Source of the DNA: Chryseobacterium aquifrigidense
GTDB taxonomy: Bacteria > Bacteroidota > Bacteroidia > Flavobacteriales > Weeksellaceae
Direction of reading: 5' to 3'
Length of the DNA stretch: 64,000 bases
Assembly (NCBI RefSeq): GCF_006716485.1
Contig: NZ_VFPD01000001.1
Span: 2,214,008-2,278,007, forward strand
Every line of letters starts with the position of its first letter. Position 1 is the first letter of the stretch. Position numbers and translations under genes: made by a program. Of the stretch, positions 52,974 through 62,363 are shown piece after piece. A model generated the notes under the pieces. The model was given only the letters and a program-made list of their open reading frames with translations, had not been told where the DNA came from and ran no database searches.

Positions 52974-54362
52974 TTAAATGTGAATCACTTCACCGTAAGC
53001 AGCAGCTGCTGCTTCCATAATAGCTTCAGAAACTGTTGGGTGCGGGTGGATAGACTTGATGATCTCATGACCTGTAGTTTCCAGTTTTCTGGCTACAACA
53101 GCTTCAGCAACCATATCAGTGACTCCTTCACCAATCATGTGGCATCCTAACCACTCACCATATTTAGCATCGAAGATCACTTTAATAAATCCGTCTGTAT
53201 TTCCGTTTGCAGTAGCTTTACCACTTGCAGAAAGAGGGAATTTACCAACTTTGATTTCGTATCCTTTTTCTTTAGCTTGCTTTTCAGTAAGACCTACAGA
53301 AGCTACTTCAGGGTGGCAGTATGTACATCCTGGAATATTGCCATAGTCGATTTTTTCTACGTGCATTCCTTTGATTTTTTCCACACAAGTAATTCCTTCT
53401 GCAGAAGCAACGTGAGCTAAAGCCTGAGTTGGGATGATATCTCCGATTGCATAGTAACCAGGTACTGAAGTTTCGTACCATTCGTTTACCAATACTCTTC
53501 CTTTGTCTGTCTGAATTCCTACTTCTTCTAATCCGATGTTCTCGATATTAGCAGCAATACCTACCGCAGATAATAAGATATCAGCTTCAAGGGTAATGTT
53601 TCCGTTAGCTGTTTTCACAGTAGCTTTTACGCCTTCACCGCTTGTATCAACACTTTCTACAGAAGCGTTTGTCATAATCTCGATTCCTGTCTTTTTCAGA
53701 GATTTCTCCAAGTGTTTAGAGATTTCTTCGTCTTCTACAGGTACGATGTTTGGCATAAATTCAACAACAGTTACTTTAGTTCCCATTGTGTTATAGAAGT
53801 CAGCAAATTCTACCCCAATAGCTCCGGAACCTACAACGATCATAGATTTTGGCTGCTCAGGAAGAGATAATGCCTGTCTGTATCCGATTACTTTTTTACC
53901 ATCCTGTGGTAAGTTTGGTAATTCTCTTGAACGAGCTCCTGTAGCGATAATGATATGAGTACCTGTGTATTCAGTTACTTTTCCTTCTTTATCTGTAACA
54001 GAAACTTTTTTACCTTTCTGTACTTTTGCAGTACCAAGAATTACGTCAATCTTATTCTTTTTCATCAAGAATTCGATTCCTTTGCTCATTTTGCTGGCAA
54101 CACCACGGCTTCTCTGAATCACATTCGGGAATTCAAAGCTTGCCTCCACTTTATTCAAACCATAATCTTCAGCATGGTTGATATAATGAAAAACCTGAGC
54201 AGATTTCAATAAAGCTTTAGTTGGAATACATCCCCAGTTCAGGCAGATTCCTCCTAAGTTTTCTTTTTCGATAATTGCGGTTTTGAAACCTAATTGCGCT
54301 GCTCTGATCGCAGTAACATATCCACCAGGACCACTTCCAATGACAATAATATCGTAATTCAT
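52974..54362 (-). CDS. lpdA: Dihydrolipoyl dehydrogenase
   Basis: 462 residues. FAD site GSGPGGYVTAIRAAQLG (residues 9-25), redox disulfide GGICLNWGCIPTKAL (Cys40 and Cys45), NAD site VVGSGAIGVEFA, second FAD segment YAIGDI, and the C-terminal HPHPTVSEAI with the catalytic His. This is the E3 part of pyruvate and 2-oxoacid dehydrogenase complexes and the glycine cleavage system. No other subunit gene is adjacent. It reoxidises lipoamide with NAD. Confidence 0.97.
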   Translation of the reverse strand: MNYDIIVIGSGPGGYVTAIRAAQLGFKTAIIEKENLGGICLNWGCIPTKALLKSAQVFHYINHAEDYGLNKVEASFEFPNVIQRSRGVASKMSKGIEFLMKKNKIDVILGTAKVQKGKKVSVTDKEGKVTEYTGTHIIIATGARSRELPNLPQDGKKVIGYRQALSLPEQPKSMIVVGSGAIGVEFADFYNTMGTKVTVVEFMPNIVPVEDEEISKHLEKSLKKTGIEIMTNASVESVDTSGEGVKATVKTANGNITLEADILLSAVGIAANIENIGLEEVGIQTDKGRVLVNEWYETSVPGYYAIGDIIPTQALAHVASAEGITCVEKIKGMHVEKIDYGNIPGCTYCHPEVASVGLTEKQAKEKGYEIKVGKFPLSASGKATANGNTDGFIKVIFDAKYGEWLGCHMIGEGVTDMVAEAVVARKLETTGHEIIKSIHPHPTVSEAIMEAAAAAYGEVIHI

Positions 54363-54391
54363 TACTTTAAAAATTTTTATGCGAATTTAAG

Positions 54392-54423
54392 GAAAAATAT
54401 TGGATGTTTTGTGTTTCTTCAAA
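54392..54423 (-). promoter_or_regulatory. Candidate promoter of lpdA
   Basis: Minus-strand TATTTTTC (54399-54392), seven of eight -7 positions, with TTTG (54423-54420) 20 bp upstream as -33. Ends 29 bp before the lpdA ATG at 54362. Confidence 0.5.
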
Positions 54424-54589
54424 CTGATCTCAAAATGCATCAGCAACGCCATTTTTATTCAATTTTAAACAAAGAAAGAGAACACAAACGTATTCTCTTT
54501 CAATAATCTTTACTTTCCATTGAAAATTTATCAAAATCCAACGGATAAAAAACGGTTTTTCCAATTCCAGTAATTGCAAAACTACGGTA

Positions 54590-54853
54590 TTATTTTGCCT
54601 CTCTAAGCAATCGTTTTTCAGTTGCATATCTTTGATTTAAGGCTTTCATCTGATCTCTCTTCATCTGTTTGGTAGCAAGCGGATGATTAAGAATAAGTTT
54701 TTTCTCAAGATTGTATTTTTTGGTAAGCTCTTGCATCTTAATATTGACCAGCTCGTTTTTTGAAGGATGTGGAGGTGCAGGTGGATGTTTCTGCGCAGAA
54801 ACATTCATAGATAAACCTAATAACAATACTGTTGAAATTAATAACTTTTTCAT
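54590..54853 (-). CDS. Small secreted protein, helical
   Basis: 87 residues from the ATG at 54853 (MKKLLISTVLLLGLSMNVSAQ signal peptide); the frame to 54880 only adds residues before the signal peptide. The mature part, KHPPAPPHPSK then a charged helix of about 60 residues, resembles periplasmic Spy/CpxP-like or Fe-binding small helical proteins only loosely. Family not named with confidence. Read toward lpdA but 230 bp away, probably with its own transcript. Confidence 0.65.
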   Translation of the reverse strand: MKKLLISTVLLLGLSMNVSAQKHPPAPPHPSKNELVNIKMQELTKKYNLEKKLILNHPLATKQMKRDQMKALNQRYATEKRLLREAK

Positions 54854-55042
54854 AATGTTCATATTTTTGAATGGTTTCAATTAATTCAATATTATTTAAT
54901 GAAATTCATTCCGGTTCATGGTAAATATTACATATATCATACCAAGATTTTACAGAAAAGAAAAATCTATAATGTATGTATCATTGTTTATTAAATGATG
55001 CTCTATTTTTCATATATTTATTACTCTTTTAGATAAGCACTT

Positions 55043-55429
55043 ATGAAGACTTCCGGGAAAAAAACTCATCTGACCAAAGACAATATCTGGTTGAAAGAAC
55101 CGGAAGATCATGACTTTCCTGCAGCTCAGGACTATCTTGAACTGCTTTTCCAGTCTGATGAAGCACAAAAAATGGTAAAAAAATTAGAGGCAGCTCCTAC
55201 CATTATCAAAAAGTCGAAAGATATTTTAAGAGCCAGTAAACTTACCCTGCTTCCGGAAACTAATATTCATGTGAAAGAAAATCTTAAAAAAGTAGAAAAA
55301 AACAAGAAGCTTTCTCCGACATTGCTTGTCAGAGGGCAAAATGAACTGATTATTGCGGATGGATACCACCGTCTTTGCTGCAGCTATTATCTTACCGAAG
55401 ATTTGGAGGTTCCCTGCAGATTGATTTAA
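55043..55429 (+). CDS. ParB/Srx-fold-like small protein
   Basis: 128 residues. The last 50 (LSPTLLVRGQNELIIADGYHRLCCSYYL) resemble the ParB/sulfiredoxin nuclease-like fold: a predicted value region followed by the DGYHRL helix, as in ParB-N DGxxR motifs. No DNA-binding HTH follows, so it is not a chromosome-partition ParB. Some such single-domain proteins are nucleases or ATP-dependent enzymes. The N-terminal half is charged and helical. Neighbours give no hint. The same group of proteins appears as hypotheticals in Chryseobacterium, from memory. Confidence 0.6.
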   Translation: MKTSGKKTHLTKDNIWLKEPEDHDFPAAQDYLELLFQSDEAQKMVKKLEAAPTIIKKSKDILRASKLTLLPETNIHVKENLKKVEKNKKLSPTLLVRGQNELIIADGYHRLCCSYYLTEDLEVPCRLI

Positions 55430-55524
55430 GTAATTTCCAAGAATAACTCCTATCACTCCCATATGATTTATTTAAAAATGATTTAAAATATTCATTCTCA
55501 AATGATTTTAAGTTGTTTTTTTTA

Positions 55525-55532
55525 TATTTTTG
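55525..55532 (+). promoter_or_regulatory. -7 promoter box of the surface protein gene
   Basis: TATTTTTG, exact TAnnTTTG match, 20 bp before the ATG at 55553, which supports that start over the upstream one at 55502. Confidence 0.55.
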
Positions 55533-55552
55533 TTTTAATTAAATTATACAAT

Positions 55553-56440
55553 ATGAAAAAATACATTTCGATCCTTTTATTTGCAACTGTTCCCTTAACT
55601 GCACAAGTAGGTATTAATACTACAACACCTAACAGTACGCTTGCCGTCAACGGTTCTTTAAGGGCCGGCTATACTCAGGTTACAGCCACCTCCTATAATA
55701 TCCTGGCTACAGATCATTACATTACCTATAACGGAACTGCAGATGCTACGTTTACCCTTCCTGTCATCGGAACCGGAACAGCGAGCTACACCGGAAGAAT
55801 TTATAAGATTAAAAACATTTCCCCGAATGCCATTACGCTACAGGCTTCCAGTGGAAATACTTTGAGAATTGACAATACTCCTGTTGCTTCTTTTGTAATC
55901 CCTACAGGAGCATATGCTGAAGTTGTCAACAACAGCAATACTTCTGGGGGAACGTGGGACTTGTCTTTCACAGTTCTGCCAAAACCAAGCAACGTGGAAA
56001 TTTATGGTACACAGCTTTTCATTCCTCCTCATGCACTTGGAACAGCAGCTCTTTCCGACTGGAACAATCATACTAATGCTGGCTATGATTCAGGTACTGC
56101 TACTGACAGATGGTGGATCATAAGTAAAGCATCTGTGGACAGAGCCCAAACTGCGGCCTACTCCAATGCAAGCAGAATGACCCTGGTTTATGAATACCAG
56201 GGTACTCCTTTCAATGTTACCAATATGTATCCTATCCTTACTGCAGGAAACAACTCAAGTTTCCCGGATGTATTTACAGCATCTTTTGTAAGTCTGGCCA
56301 ATAATGGTACAGGTGGTAGAACCAGGCTTACCGTATCTGTTGCCCGTGTAGACTTTATCGGTACAAATGGTGCCACGACCAATAACAGTAACTGGGCAGG
56401 AACATTCTTACTGAACGTTCTGCTGGCAAGAAAGTATTAA
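55553..56440 (+). CDS. Secreted surface protein, QVGINT type
   Basis: 295 residues from the ATG at 55553; the signal peptide ends LTAQ and the mature protein begins VGINTTTPNSTLAVNG, like the larger protein at 18762. Next comes a strand-rich region (residues 35-150, ITYNGTADATFTLPVIG with KIYKIKNIS-like phrase) typical of phage-tail- or adhesin-like stalks, then a globular C-terminal domain (residues 160-295) rich in Asn/Thr. No catalytic motif. Single gene with promoter and terminator. Likely a surface fibre or adhesin. Confidence 0.72.
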   Translation: MKKYISILLFATVPLTAQVGINTTTPNSTLAVNGSLRAGYTQVTATSYNILATDHYITYNGTADATFTLPVIGTGTASYTGRIYKIKNISPNAITLQASSGNTLRIDNTPVASFVIPTGAYAEVVNNSNTSGGTWDLSFTVLPKPSNVEIYGTQLFIPPHALGTAALSDWNNHTNAGYDSGTATDRWWIISKASVDRAQTAAYSNASRMTLVYEYQGTPFNVTNMYPILTAGNNSSFPDVFTASFVSLANNGTGGRTRLTVSVARVDFIGTNGATTNNSNWAGTFLLNVLLARKY

Positions 56441-56460
56441 ATATCTTCAATATATACGTA

Positions 56461-56488
56461 AAAAGAGCAGAAAAGTCTGCTCTTTTTT
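56461..56488. terminator. Terminator between convergent genes
   Basis: Eleven-bp stem AAAAGAGCAGA/TCTGCTCTTTT (56461-56471 with 56476-56486) plus T/A flanks. It lies 20 bp after the surface protein stop and 8 bp before the GH3 gene stop. Confidence 0.85.
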
Positions 56489-56493
56489 AATGT

Positions 56494-59157
56494 CTATAAA
56501 ATCTCAATATTTTGTTTTAAAGGGAGGTTCTTGGAGGAATTACCAACCATAATTCTGTATATTCCTTTTTCTACAATCCAGTCCATTTTTTCATTTAAAA
56601 ACTGTAATTGTTTTACCGGAACTTCTATAGTAACAGATTTTGATTCTCCCGGCTTTAATTCTACTTTCTGAAATCCTTTGAGCTCAATAACCGGTCTCGA
56701 AACTGAAGCCAATACGTCTTTTACATACAGTTGAACAACTTCACTTCCGGTTTTCGAACCTGTATTTTTCACATTGACTTTAGCTATAATGGTTTCATTT
56801 TCTGAGTATTGGGCTTTATTCAATTGTAAATCAGAAATTTCAAACGTAGTATAGCTTAATCCGAAACCGAAAGGATATAAGGGTTCTCCACTCAGGTCAT
56901 GATAATCATTTCCTCTTCCCGTTGGATGGTGATTGTAGGCCAAAGGAAGCTGTCCTTCTTCTGCAGGAAATGTAACCGGCAGTTTTCCGGATGGATTTTC
57001 AGTTCCGAAAAGCGTTTTTACCACCGCATTACCACCTTCTTCACCGGGATACCAAACGTCTAAGATGGCTCCTACTTTATCTTTCCAGGATGTTGTTTTT
57101 ATGGCAGAGCCACCTATGAGAACAACAGCTACAGGTTTCTTCAGTTTTGAAATCTCGTGAATGAACGCTTCCTGATTTCCGGGTAAGCTGAGTGATGACC
57201 TGTCCTGAAATTCACCTTCATGAATTCCGGCTGTAATAAGAATGTAATCTGCATTTTGGGCAAGATCCAAAGCTTCCTTAAAATCCTTCTGATAATCATA
57301 CAAACCATAGTTCCAGATCAATTCCAGATTGGCTTCGCCACGATTTTCATGAAATTCGATCTTGATGTCATATTTTTTCCCTTCAATAAAATCTATATCA
57401 ACTGTTTTTGTAGAATAACTCAGTTTTTCCCATTGATCAATGACTAATTTCCCATCCAGATATAACCTGAAACCGTCATTTCCACGTAAGCCTATCTGGT
57501 GTTTTCCGGAATCCGGGGCTTCCAATTTTCCGGTCCAACGAATACTATAATGATCCGACTGCAATTTTTCCGGATCAGGAGAATATAAAGTCCATTTGAA
57601 ATTCAGCTGTTCATCCTGCCTTCCGAAAGCCGGATCTCCTTTTAAATCCGTATTGGAAAAATAGTTTCCTGCTAGCCCTTTTTTGTTTTCAGAGGATAAA
57701 TATTCATTGGAAATGGTGACGAAATCTTTTATATTCCAATCAATTCCTTTTGAATACACAACTTCAGTAGCTGTATTTTTCACATAATTTTTAAGACCAT
57801 CCAGGATATTTACTTTTTTGTTCCCAGGCCCCGAGTACCCGCCTAATCTTGCATCCACAGCATCTGTTCCTACCACCAAAATCTTTTTAACATTTGAAGG
57901 AACAGGAAGTGTATGATTAGTATTCTGAAGCAAAACAAAAGACTCTGCCGCAGCTTTTTCTGCCAAAGTCTTGTGATTGAGTTTTTTTAATTCTTCAATT
58001 TCCTTAGCAGAAACATAGGGATTTTCAAATAATCCAAGTTCAAATTTGGCTCTTAATACTCTTGAGACGGCATCATCAATTCTTTCTTTTGAGATTCTTC
58101 CGTCCAAAAAAGGTGGAATAAACAGTTGATAGTGTTTATATTCCGTCTGAAAAATCACATCAAGCCCGGCATTGATAGCCTGTGCAGAAGCATCATCATA
58201 ATCTTTTGCTGTAAAATGGAGAACATTGGCTCCTCCTACCGCACTTGCATCACTGATAACAAATCCTTTGAAATTCCAGTCTTTTTTTAATTTTTCGGTC
58301 AGTAACCAATGACTGGCAGTTGAAGGTCTTCCATCAAGCAAATTATAAGAAGTCATTACAGAACGGCTTTTTCCTTTTGTAAAAGCAATGTGAAAAGGAA
58401 TTAAATGGGTTTCTTCCAGATATCTTTTGCTCCAATGAATAGGGTAAGAATCTCTTCCTCCCTCTCCTACATTCGCTAAAAAGTGTTTAGGCGTAGTAAT
58501 AATTCCCATATTTTCAAATGACCTGACAAAGCTGACTCCCATTACGGAGGTCAAAAATGGATCTTCACCATAGGTTTCCTCTGTTCTTCCCCATCTTACA
58601 TCGCTGGCAAGGTTTACTACCGGTGTAAGAATCTGACGAATTCCTCTCAATTTTGATTCTCTGGCAATAGCTGTTGAAACTTTGGTCATTAATTCCGGAT
58701 TAAAAGTAGCTGCCAGCCCTATTGCCTGCGGAAAAGCGGTAGCACCTTCCCGGACCAGTCCGTGTAAAGCTTCATCAAAAGGAATAATAGGAATTCCTAA
58801 TCTTGATTCTTCCACAAAATATTTCTGAATGGCGTTGATCTTTTGCACCAGTATTCCTGCATCTTCACTGGCATTGTATTTCAGTAATTGCCCTGCTGCT
58901 CCGCCTCCCTGATTGCCTGCGCTTACCTGCAATCCGAAAATTCCGTGGGAATATTGTCCTTTCGGAACGTTATCCAGATCTCCCGGAATCATAAAGCACT
59001 GCCAGAATTTTTCTTCCGTAGTCATTCTCTTCAGCAGATCCTGAACTCTGGCTTCAATGGGCTGCCTGGGATCTTTATATAAAGGTTTTTGAGCAAAAAT
59101 AATCACAACATTCAACAATAATGCTGCTCCAGCAAGTTTAAAACAAACAGATCTCAT
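56494..59157 (-). CDS. Glycoside hydrolase family 3 with PA14 domain (beta-glucosidase-like)
   Basis: 887 residues. Signal peptide (to about residue 22, IIFAQ). GH3 TIM-like domain with PIIPFDEALHG, AIARESKLRGI, and the nucleophile-bearing GFVISDASAVGG (Asp about residue 300). GH3 C-terminal domain interrupted by a PA14 domain (KGLAGNYFSNTDLKG to LYLDGKLVIDQW, about residues 490-620), then a fibronectin-III-like tail (VNVKNTGSKTGSEVVQLYV). Normally removes terminal beta-linked sugars. Its start overlaps the fucosidase stop by one base, so both are translated together. Confidence 0.93.
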   Translation of the reverse strand: MRSVCFKLAGAALLLNVVIIFAQKPLYKDPRQPIEARVQDLLKRMTTEEKFWQCFMIPGDLDNVPKGQYSHGIFGLQVSAGNQGGGAAGQLLKYNASEDAGILVQKINAIQKYFVEESRLGIPIIPFDEALHGLVREGATAFPQAIGLAATFNPELMTKVSTAIARESKLRGIRQILTPVVNLASDVRWGRTEETYGEDPFLTSVMGVSFVRSFENMGIITTPKHFLANVGEGGRDSYPIHWSKRYLEETHLIPFHIAFTKGKSRSVMTSYNLLDGRPSTASHWLLTEKLKKDWNFKGFVISDASAVGGANVLHFTAKDYDDASAQAINAGLDVIFQTEYKHYQLFIPPFLDGRISKERIDDAVSRVLRAKFELGLFENPYVSAKEIEELKKLNHKTLAEKAAAESFVLLQNTNHTLPVPSNVKKILVVGTDAVDARLGGYSGPGNKKVNILDGLKNYVKNTATEVVYSKGIDWNIKDFVTISNEYLSSENKKGLAGNYFSNTDLKGDPAFGRQDEQLNFKWTLYSPDPEKLQSDHYSIRWTGKLEAPDSGKHQIGLRGNDGFRLYLDGKLVIDQWEKLSYSTKTVDIDFIEGKKYDIKIEFHENRGEANLELIWNYGLYDYQKDFKEALDLAQNADYILITAGIHEGEFQDRSSLSLPGNQEAFIHEISKLKKPVAVVLIGGSAIKTTSWKDKVGAILDVWYPGEEGGNAVVKTLFGTENPSGKLPVTFPAEEGQLPLAYNHHPTGRGNDYHDLSGEPLYPFGFGLSYTTFEISDLQLNKAQYSENETIIAKVNVKNTGSKTGSEVVQLYVKDVLASVSRPVIELKGFQKVELKPGESKSVTIEVPVKQLQFLNEKMDWIVEKGIYRIMVGNSSKNLPLKQNIEIL

Positions 59158-60599
59158 TATTGAACGATTTGAATTACAGTTGAATATTTTAACTGATCTC
59201 TTTCTTTCGGTAAATTAACTTCAATTGAATTCCCTGTTTTTTTCCATTGAATTTTGTTTGACAAGCCTAAAACTTTTAAAGATTTTGGTTTAAAATGATC
59301 AGGAATGGTAAAACTTAATGTTGATGGAGACTCATAATTTGCTTTTTCATCCAAATGAAAAATATTCACTGTTTTTCCATCTTTGCTTTGGGTGTAATAA
59401 TAGTTTCCTTCATGGTAGGGAGCAATGCTTCTGGTGGCAAAAACAGCGGACTGATTTTTTTCCATCCAGCCGGAAATCTGCTGTAATCTTTCGTATACAA
59501 TGGCATCATAATCTCCGTTAGGTCCGGGAGCAATATTCATGAGGTAATTTCCTCCTCCTGAAATGATTTTAACCAGTGTTTCAATGATCTTCTGAGAGGT
59601 TTTATAATTATCATTGGGAACGTAAGAAAAGGAATCTCCCATGGTAATACAGCTTTCCCACGGAATAGAAAGAGCGTGCTCCGGAATTGCCTGCTCGGGA
59701 GTGACATAGTTTTCCCATTTTCCAGAAACGGTACGGTCGACAATGATAATCCCTGGCTGATTTTTTCTTGCCATTGTTCCTATTTTATCCATATCAATAT
59801 CCTGCTCTACTTTTATGGTGCGCTGCCACTCTACTTTTGGATCTATGGTGTGAAAAGGACGTACCCAGCCGCCATCCAGCCACAGAATATCAATTTTCCC
59901 ATAATTGGAAGTAATTTCATTCAGCTGATTGAAGGTAAATTTTTTAAAGTTCTCCCATCTTTCCGGATATTTCTTCGGATCGTAATTGACATTTCTGTCT
60001 TTGGGTGGAAAGTAAGACCACCAATAATCATCGGAATGCCAATCAGGTTTTGAAAAATAAGCTCCGATTTTAAATCCTTCTTTTCTGAATGTATTGAAAA
60101 TTTCTTTCGTCACATCAGATTTTGGATTTTTTGAAAAAGGGGTTTTGGGAGAGGTAATCTTATAATCCGACTGCTGAGTATCAAACATTGCAAAACCATC
60201 GTGATGCTTGGTGGTAAAAACCACATATTTCATTCCTGCCTTTTTTACGGCATCAGCCCATTTTTGCGGATTGAACCGGGTTGGATTGAAAGTGGTCTGA
60301 AGATTCTCATAATTCTTCACATATTCGTAATAAGATTTTCCGTGTTCAGATTTTCTTTGTGTCCATGATTCATCTTCAGGGCATAAGCTCCAGCTTTCAA
60401 CAATTCCCCATTGGCTGTAGGTTCCCCAATGCATAAACAACCCGAATTTCATATCCTGCCATTGCTCCAGATTCTGCACGACCAAGGGGTCTGTAGGCTT
60501 CTGATAGCCTTCGGATACATTATGAGCCTGTGAAAAAGCAATTGAACTTATTAAAAAGGATGAAAGAAAAAAGGGTTTTATTTTGGATATAACCAGCAT
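59157..60599 (-). CDS. Alpha-L-fucosidase, family GH29
   Basis: 480 residues. Signal peptide (MLVISKIKPFFLSSFLISSIAFSQ). GH29 marks: FGLFMHWGTYSQWG near residue 53, GMKYVVFTTKHHDGFAMFDT, YYWGT-free KIDILWLDGGW (catalytic Asp, about residue 230), and the closing GGNYLMNIAPGPNGD. Splits off alpha-linked fucose from glycans or glycoproteins. First gene of a two-gene unit with the GH3 enzyme downstream; the stop and next start share the A of TAATG. No SusCD nearby, so not a classic polysaccharide locus. Confidence 0.94.
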   Translation of the reverse strand: MLVISKIKPFFLSSFLISSIAFSQAHNVSEGYQKPTDPLVVQNLEQWQDMKFGLFMHWGTYSQWGIVESWSLCPEDESWTQRKSEHGKSYYEYVKNYENLQTTFNPTRFNPQKWADAVKKAGMKYVVFTTKHHDGFAMFDTQQSDYKITSPKTPFSKNPKSDVTKEIFNTFRKEGFKIGAYFSKPDWHSDDYWWSYFPPKDRNVNYDPKKYPERWENFKKFTFNQLNEITSNYGKIDILWLDGGWVRPFHTIDPKVEWQRTIKVEQDIDMDKIGTMARKNQPGIIIVDRTVSGKWENYVTPEQAIPEHALSIPWESCITMGDSFSYVPNDNYKTSQKIIETLVKIISGGGNYLMNIAPGPNGDYDAIVYERLQQISGWMEKNQSAVFATRSIAPYHEGNYYYTQSKDGKTVNIFHLDEKANYESPSTLSFTIPDHFKPKSLKVLGLSNKIQWKKTGNSIEVNLPKERDQLKYSTVIQIVQ

Positions 60600-60649
60600 A
60601 AGGAATAGTTTTCCGCTAATTTAATTATCCTTTGGGAAACCCGCAAACA

Positions 60650-61549
60650 TTAGGAATCCAAGAGATTAAGAATCGCTTCATCAAATGTAGAATATGAAAA
60701 CCTAAATCCGTCTTTAGTAAGTTTTTCAGGATACACATTTCTGCTTTTTAAGAGTAATTCTGTTTCTGTTTTCATGAATAGGGATGCTACTTCCAGCTGC
60801 CATACCGCTGCATTGAGTCCAAACGGCATTTTCATTTTATTTCTCAGTTTTTTCATCATATTCTGATTGGAAAGAGGAGCGGGAGCAGTCACATTCACTA
60901 TTCCTGAAATAGTCTGATGCTGAATAATCCAATCCACCGCTTTACAGAAATCTTCAATATGAATCCAGCTTACCCTCTGGGTACCTCTTCCCTGCTTTCC
61001 TCCTAAACCCAGTTTTGTAATCATTTTCAGTTTTGGAAAAGCTCCGCCATTTTTCCCCAGAACAATAGAAGTCCGGAGGGCAACTTTTCGTATTTCATCA
61101 TTTTCAACTTTAAAAAATTCTTTCTCCCAGCTTTTGCAGATATTCATGGAAAAATCGTCCCCGATAATTCCGTCTTCTTCTGTATTAAGGTGTTTTTCAG
61201 AATGAACATAAATGGTTGCCGAACTTGCATTCAACCATATTTTTGGCTTTTCAGCACACTGATCTATTGCCTTTTGTAATACTCTTGTACTGTTGATCCT
61301 TGAGGAATAGATCTCCTTTTTATTGTTCTCATGATAGCGGCAGTCTACAGATTTTCCTGTCAGATTGATCAAAACATCTGCTTTCTCAAGACTGCTTTTC
61401 CATTCACCTATTGTTTGGGCATCCCAATAGATTTCATTTTTACGTTGAGGATTGCGGGTCAGAATGCAGACCTGATTTCCTTTTTGTGTAAAGTATTTTT
61501 CCAGGTTTTCGCCGAGAAATCCGGTTCCTCCGGCTATGATTATTTTCAT
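60650..61549 (-). CDS. TIGR01777-family (SDR39U1-like) epimerase
   Basis: 299 residues. Rossmann start IIIAGGTGFLGENLEKYF, then NLTGKSVDCRYHENNKKEIYSSRINSTRVL, the family's typical mid-region, and VLGKNGGAFPKLKMITKLGLGGKQGRGTQRVSWIHIEDF (split by the conserved G patch). C-terminal DUF1731 part ends FRFSYSTFDEAILNLL. TIGR01777 proteins are nucleotide-sugar-epimerase-like with unknown substrate. In flavobacteria they cluster with SRPBCC and DUF2071 genes, as here. Confidence 0.9.
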   Translation of the reverse strand: MKIIIAGGTGFLGENLEKYFTQKGNQVCILTRNPQRKNEIYWDAQTIGEWKSSLEKADVLINLTGKSVDCRYHENNKKEIYSSRINSTRVLQKAIDQCAEKPKIWLNASSATIYVHSEKHLNTEEDGIIGDDFSMNICKSWEKEFFKVENDEIRKVALRTSIVLGKNGGAFPKLKMITKLGLGGKQGRGTQRVSWIHIEDFCKAVDWIIQHQTISGIVNVTAPAPLSNQNMMKKLRNKMKMPFGLNAAVWQLEVASLFMKTETELLLKSRNVYPEKLTKDGFRFSYSTFDEAILNLLDS

Positions 61550-61589
61550 TGTTTTAAAGTTTAAGGATTGGGATTCAATGGTTTAAGGT

Positions 61590-61640
61590 TTTAACCACAG
61601 ATTTCGCTGATTTTCACAGATTATTGAGGATTGTTTATTT
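61590..61640. repeat. Short intergenic repeat phrase
   Basis: ACCACAGATTTCGCTGAT then TTTCACAGATTA. It resembles the repeat region at 28880-29041. Not coding. Confidence 0.35.
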
Positions 61641-62348
61641 TTAGCTGATATATTTTTTGGTTTTGACATGAACTTCTGAGCCTTCGGCAAGCATTACTGA
61701 AAGAGGTTTCTGATCATTCAGATGTTTAAAATCAATTCCATAGATTTTTTGAAAATCTATTTCTAAATGGTATTCTTTAACAGTATAACAATCCCATTTT
61801 GGGTGGCAGACTTCATATTCTGAGGTTATATTTTCTTTTTTTGTAAAGCCAAAATAATGCTCTGTGATGAATTCAAATTCTGAGTTTTCTTCCATTGGCT
61901 TTGCTTTACTTTCAGCCATAATCTGAATGGAATGCCAGTTTTTATCTTTCCACGAATAGCGGATCAGCAGTTCATCCTCTCTTTTTTCAATCTGATTTTT
62001 CATGGGCATTGTATGATAATTTTCTTTGTAAATAGAATTGGCGACCATGCTTAATGCAGGCTTGGGAACAATTTCCTTGATAAACACCACTCCCCGTTTC
62101 CAGATTCCCTTTTCTTTTTTCTTTACATAAAACCTTAGATTCACTTCTTCAAAATTGCGGTGAAAAGGAATCGGTACTCCCAAGAGTCTGGTGTTTAAAA
62201 ACATGAATCCCACCAGACTTACGTAGCATTTGCCTTTATAAAAATCGAGTTCTGTTCCTTTGGGTAAATAAGGTAGTAAAATATCAGGATCAATTTGGTA
62301 GTTAATGATGGCCAGTTTTCGCCATTCTGCTTTTAAAAAATTCATCAT
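61641..62348 (-). CDS. DUF2071 (YqjF-like) protein
   Basis: 235 residues. Family marks: FLKAEWRKLAIINYQIDPDILLPYLPKGTELD at the start and NLRFYVKKKEKGIWKRGVVFIKEIVPK in the middle, with VPIPFHRNFEEVNLR before it; a beta-rich acetoacetate-decarboxylase-like fold. Function unknown. It lies 15 bp downstream of the SRPBCC gene (62364) and before the TIGR01777 gene, so the three look co-transcribed. Confidence 0.88.
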   Translation of the reverse strand: MMNFLKAEWRKLAIINYQIDPDILLPYLPKGTELDFYKGKCYVSLVGFMFLNTRLLGVPIPFHRNFEEVNLRFYVKKKEKGIWKRGVVFIKEIVPKPALSMVANSIYKENYHTMPMKNQIEKREDELLIRYSWKDKNWHSIQIMAESKAKPMEENSEFEFITEHYFGFTKKENITSEYEVCHPKWDCYTVKEYHLEIDFQKIYGIDFKHLNDQKPLSVMLAEGSEVHVKTKKYIS

Positions 62349-62363
62349 ACTCTTTTTTTTGGA

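Noticed and set aside
54430..54627. 65-residue minus-strand frame
   Set aside because: Overlaps the small secreted protein gene end and has no recognisable motif.
56494..60599. Reading the GH29/GH3 pair as a polysaccharide utilisation locus
   Set aside because: No SusC/SusD pair or sensor-regulator within reach; the SusCD pair in this window is 15 kb away with other genes between.
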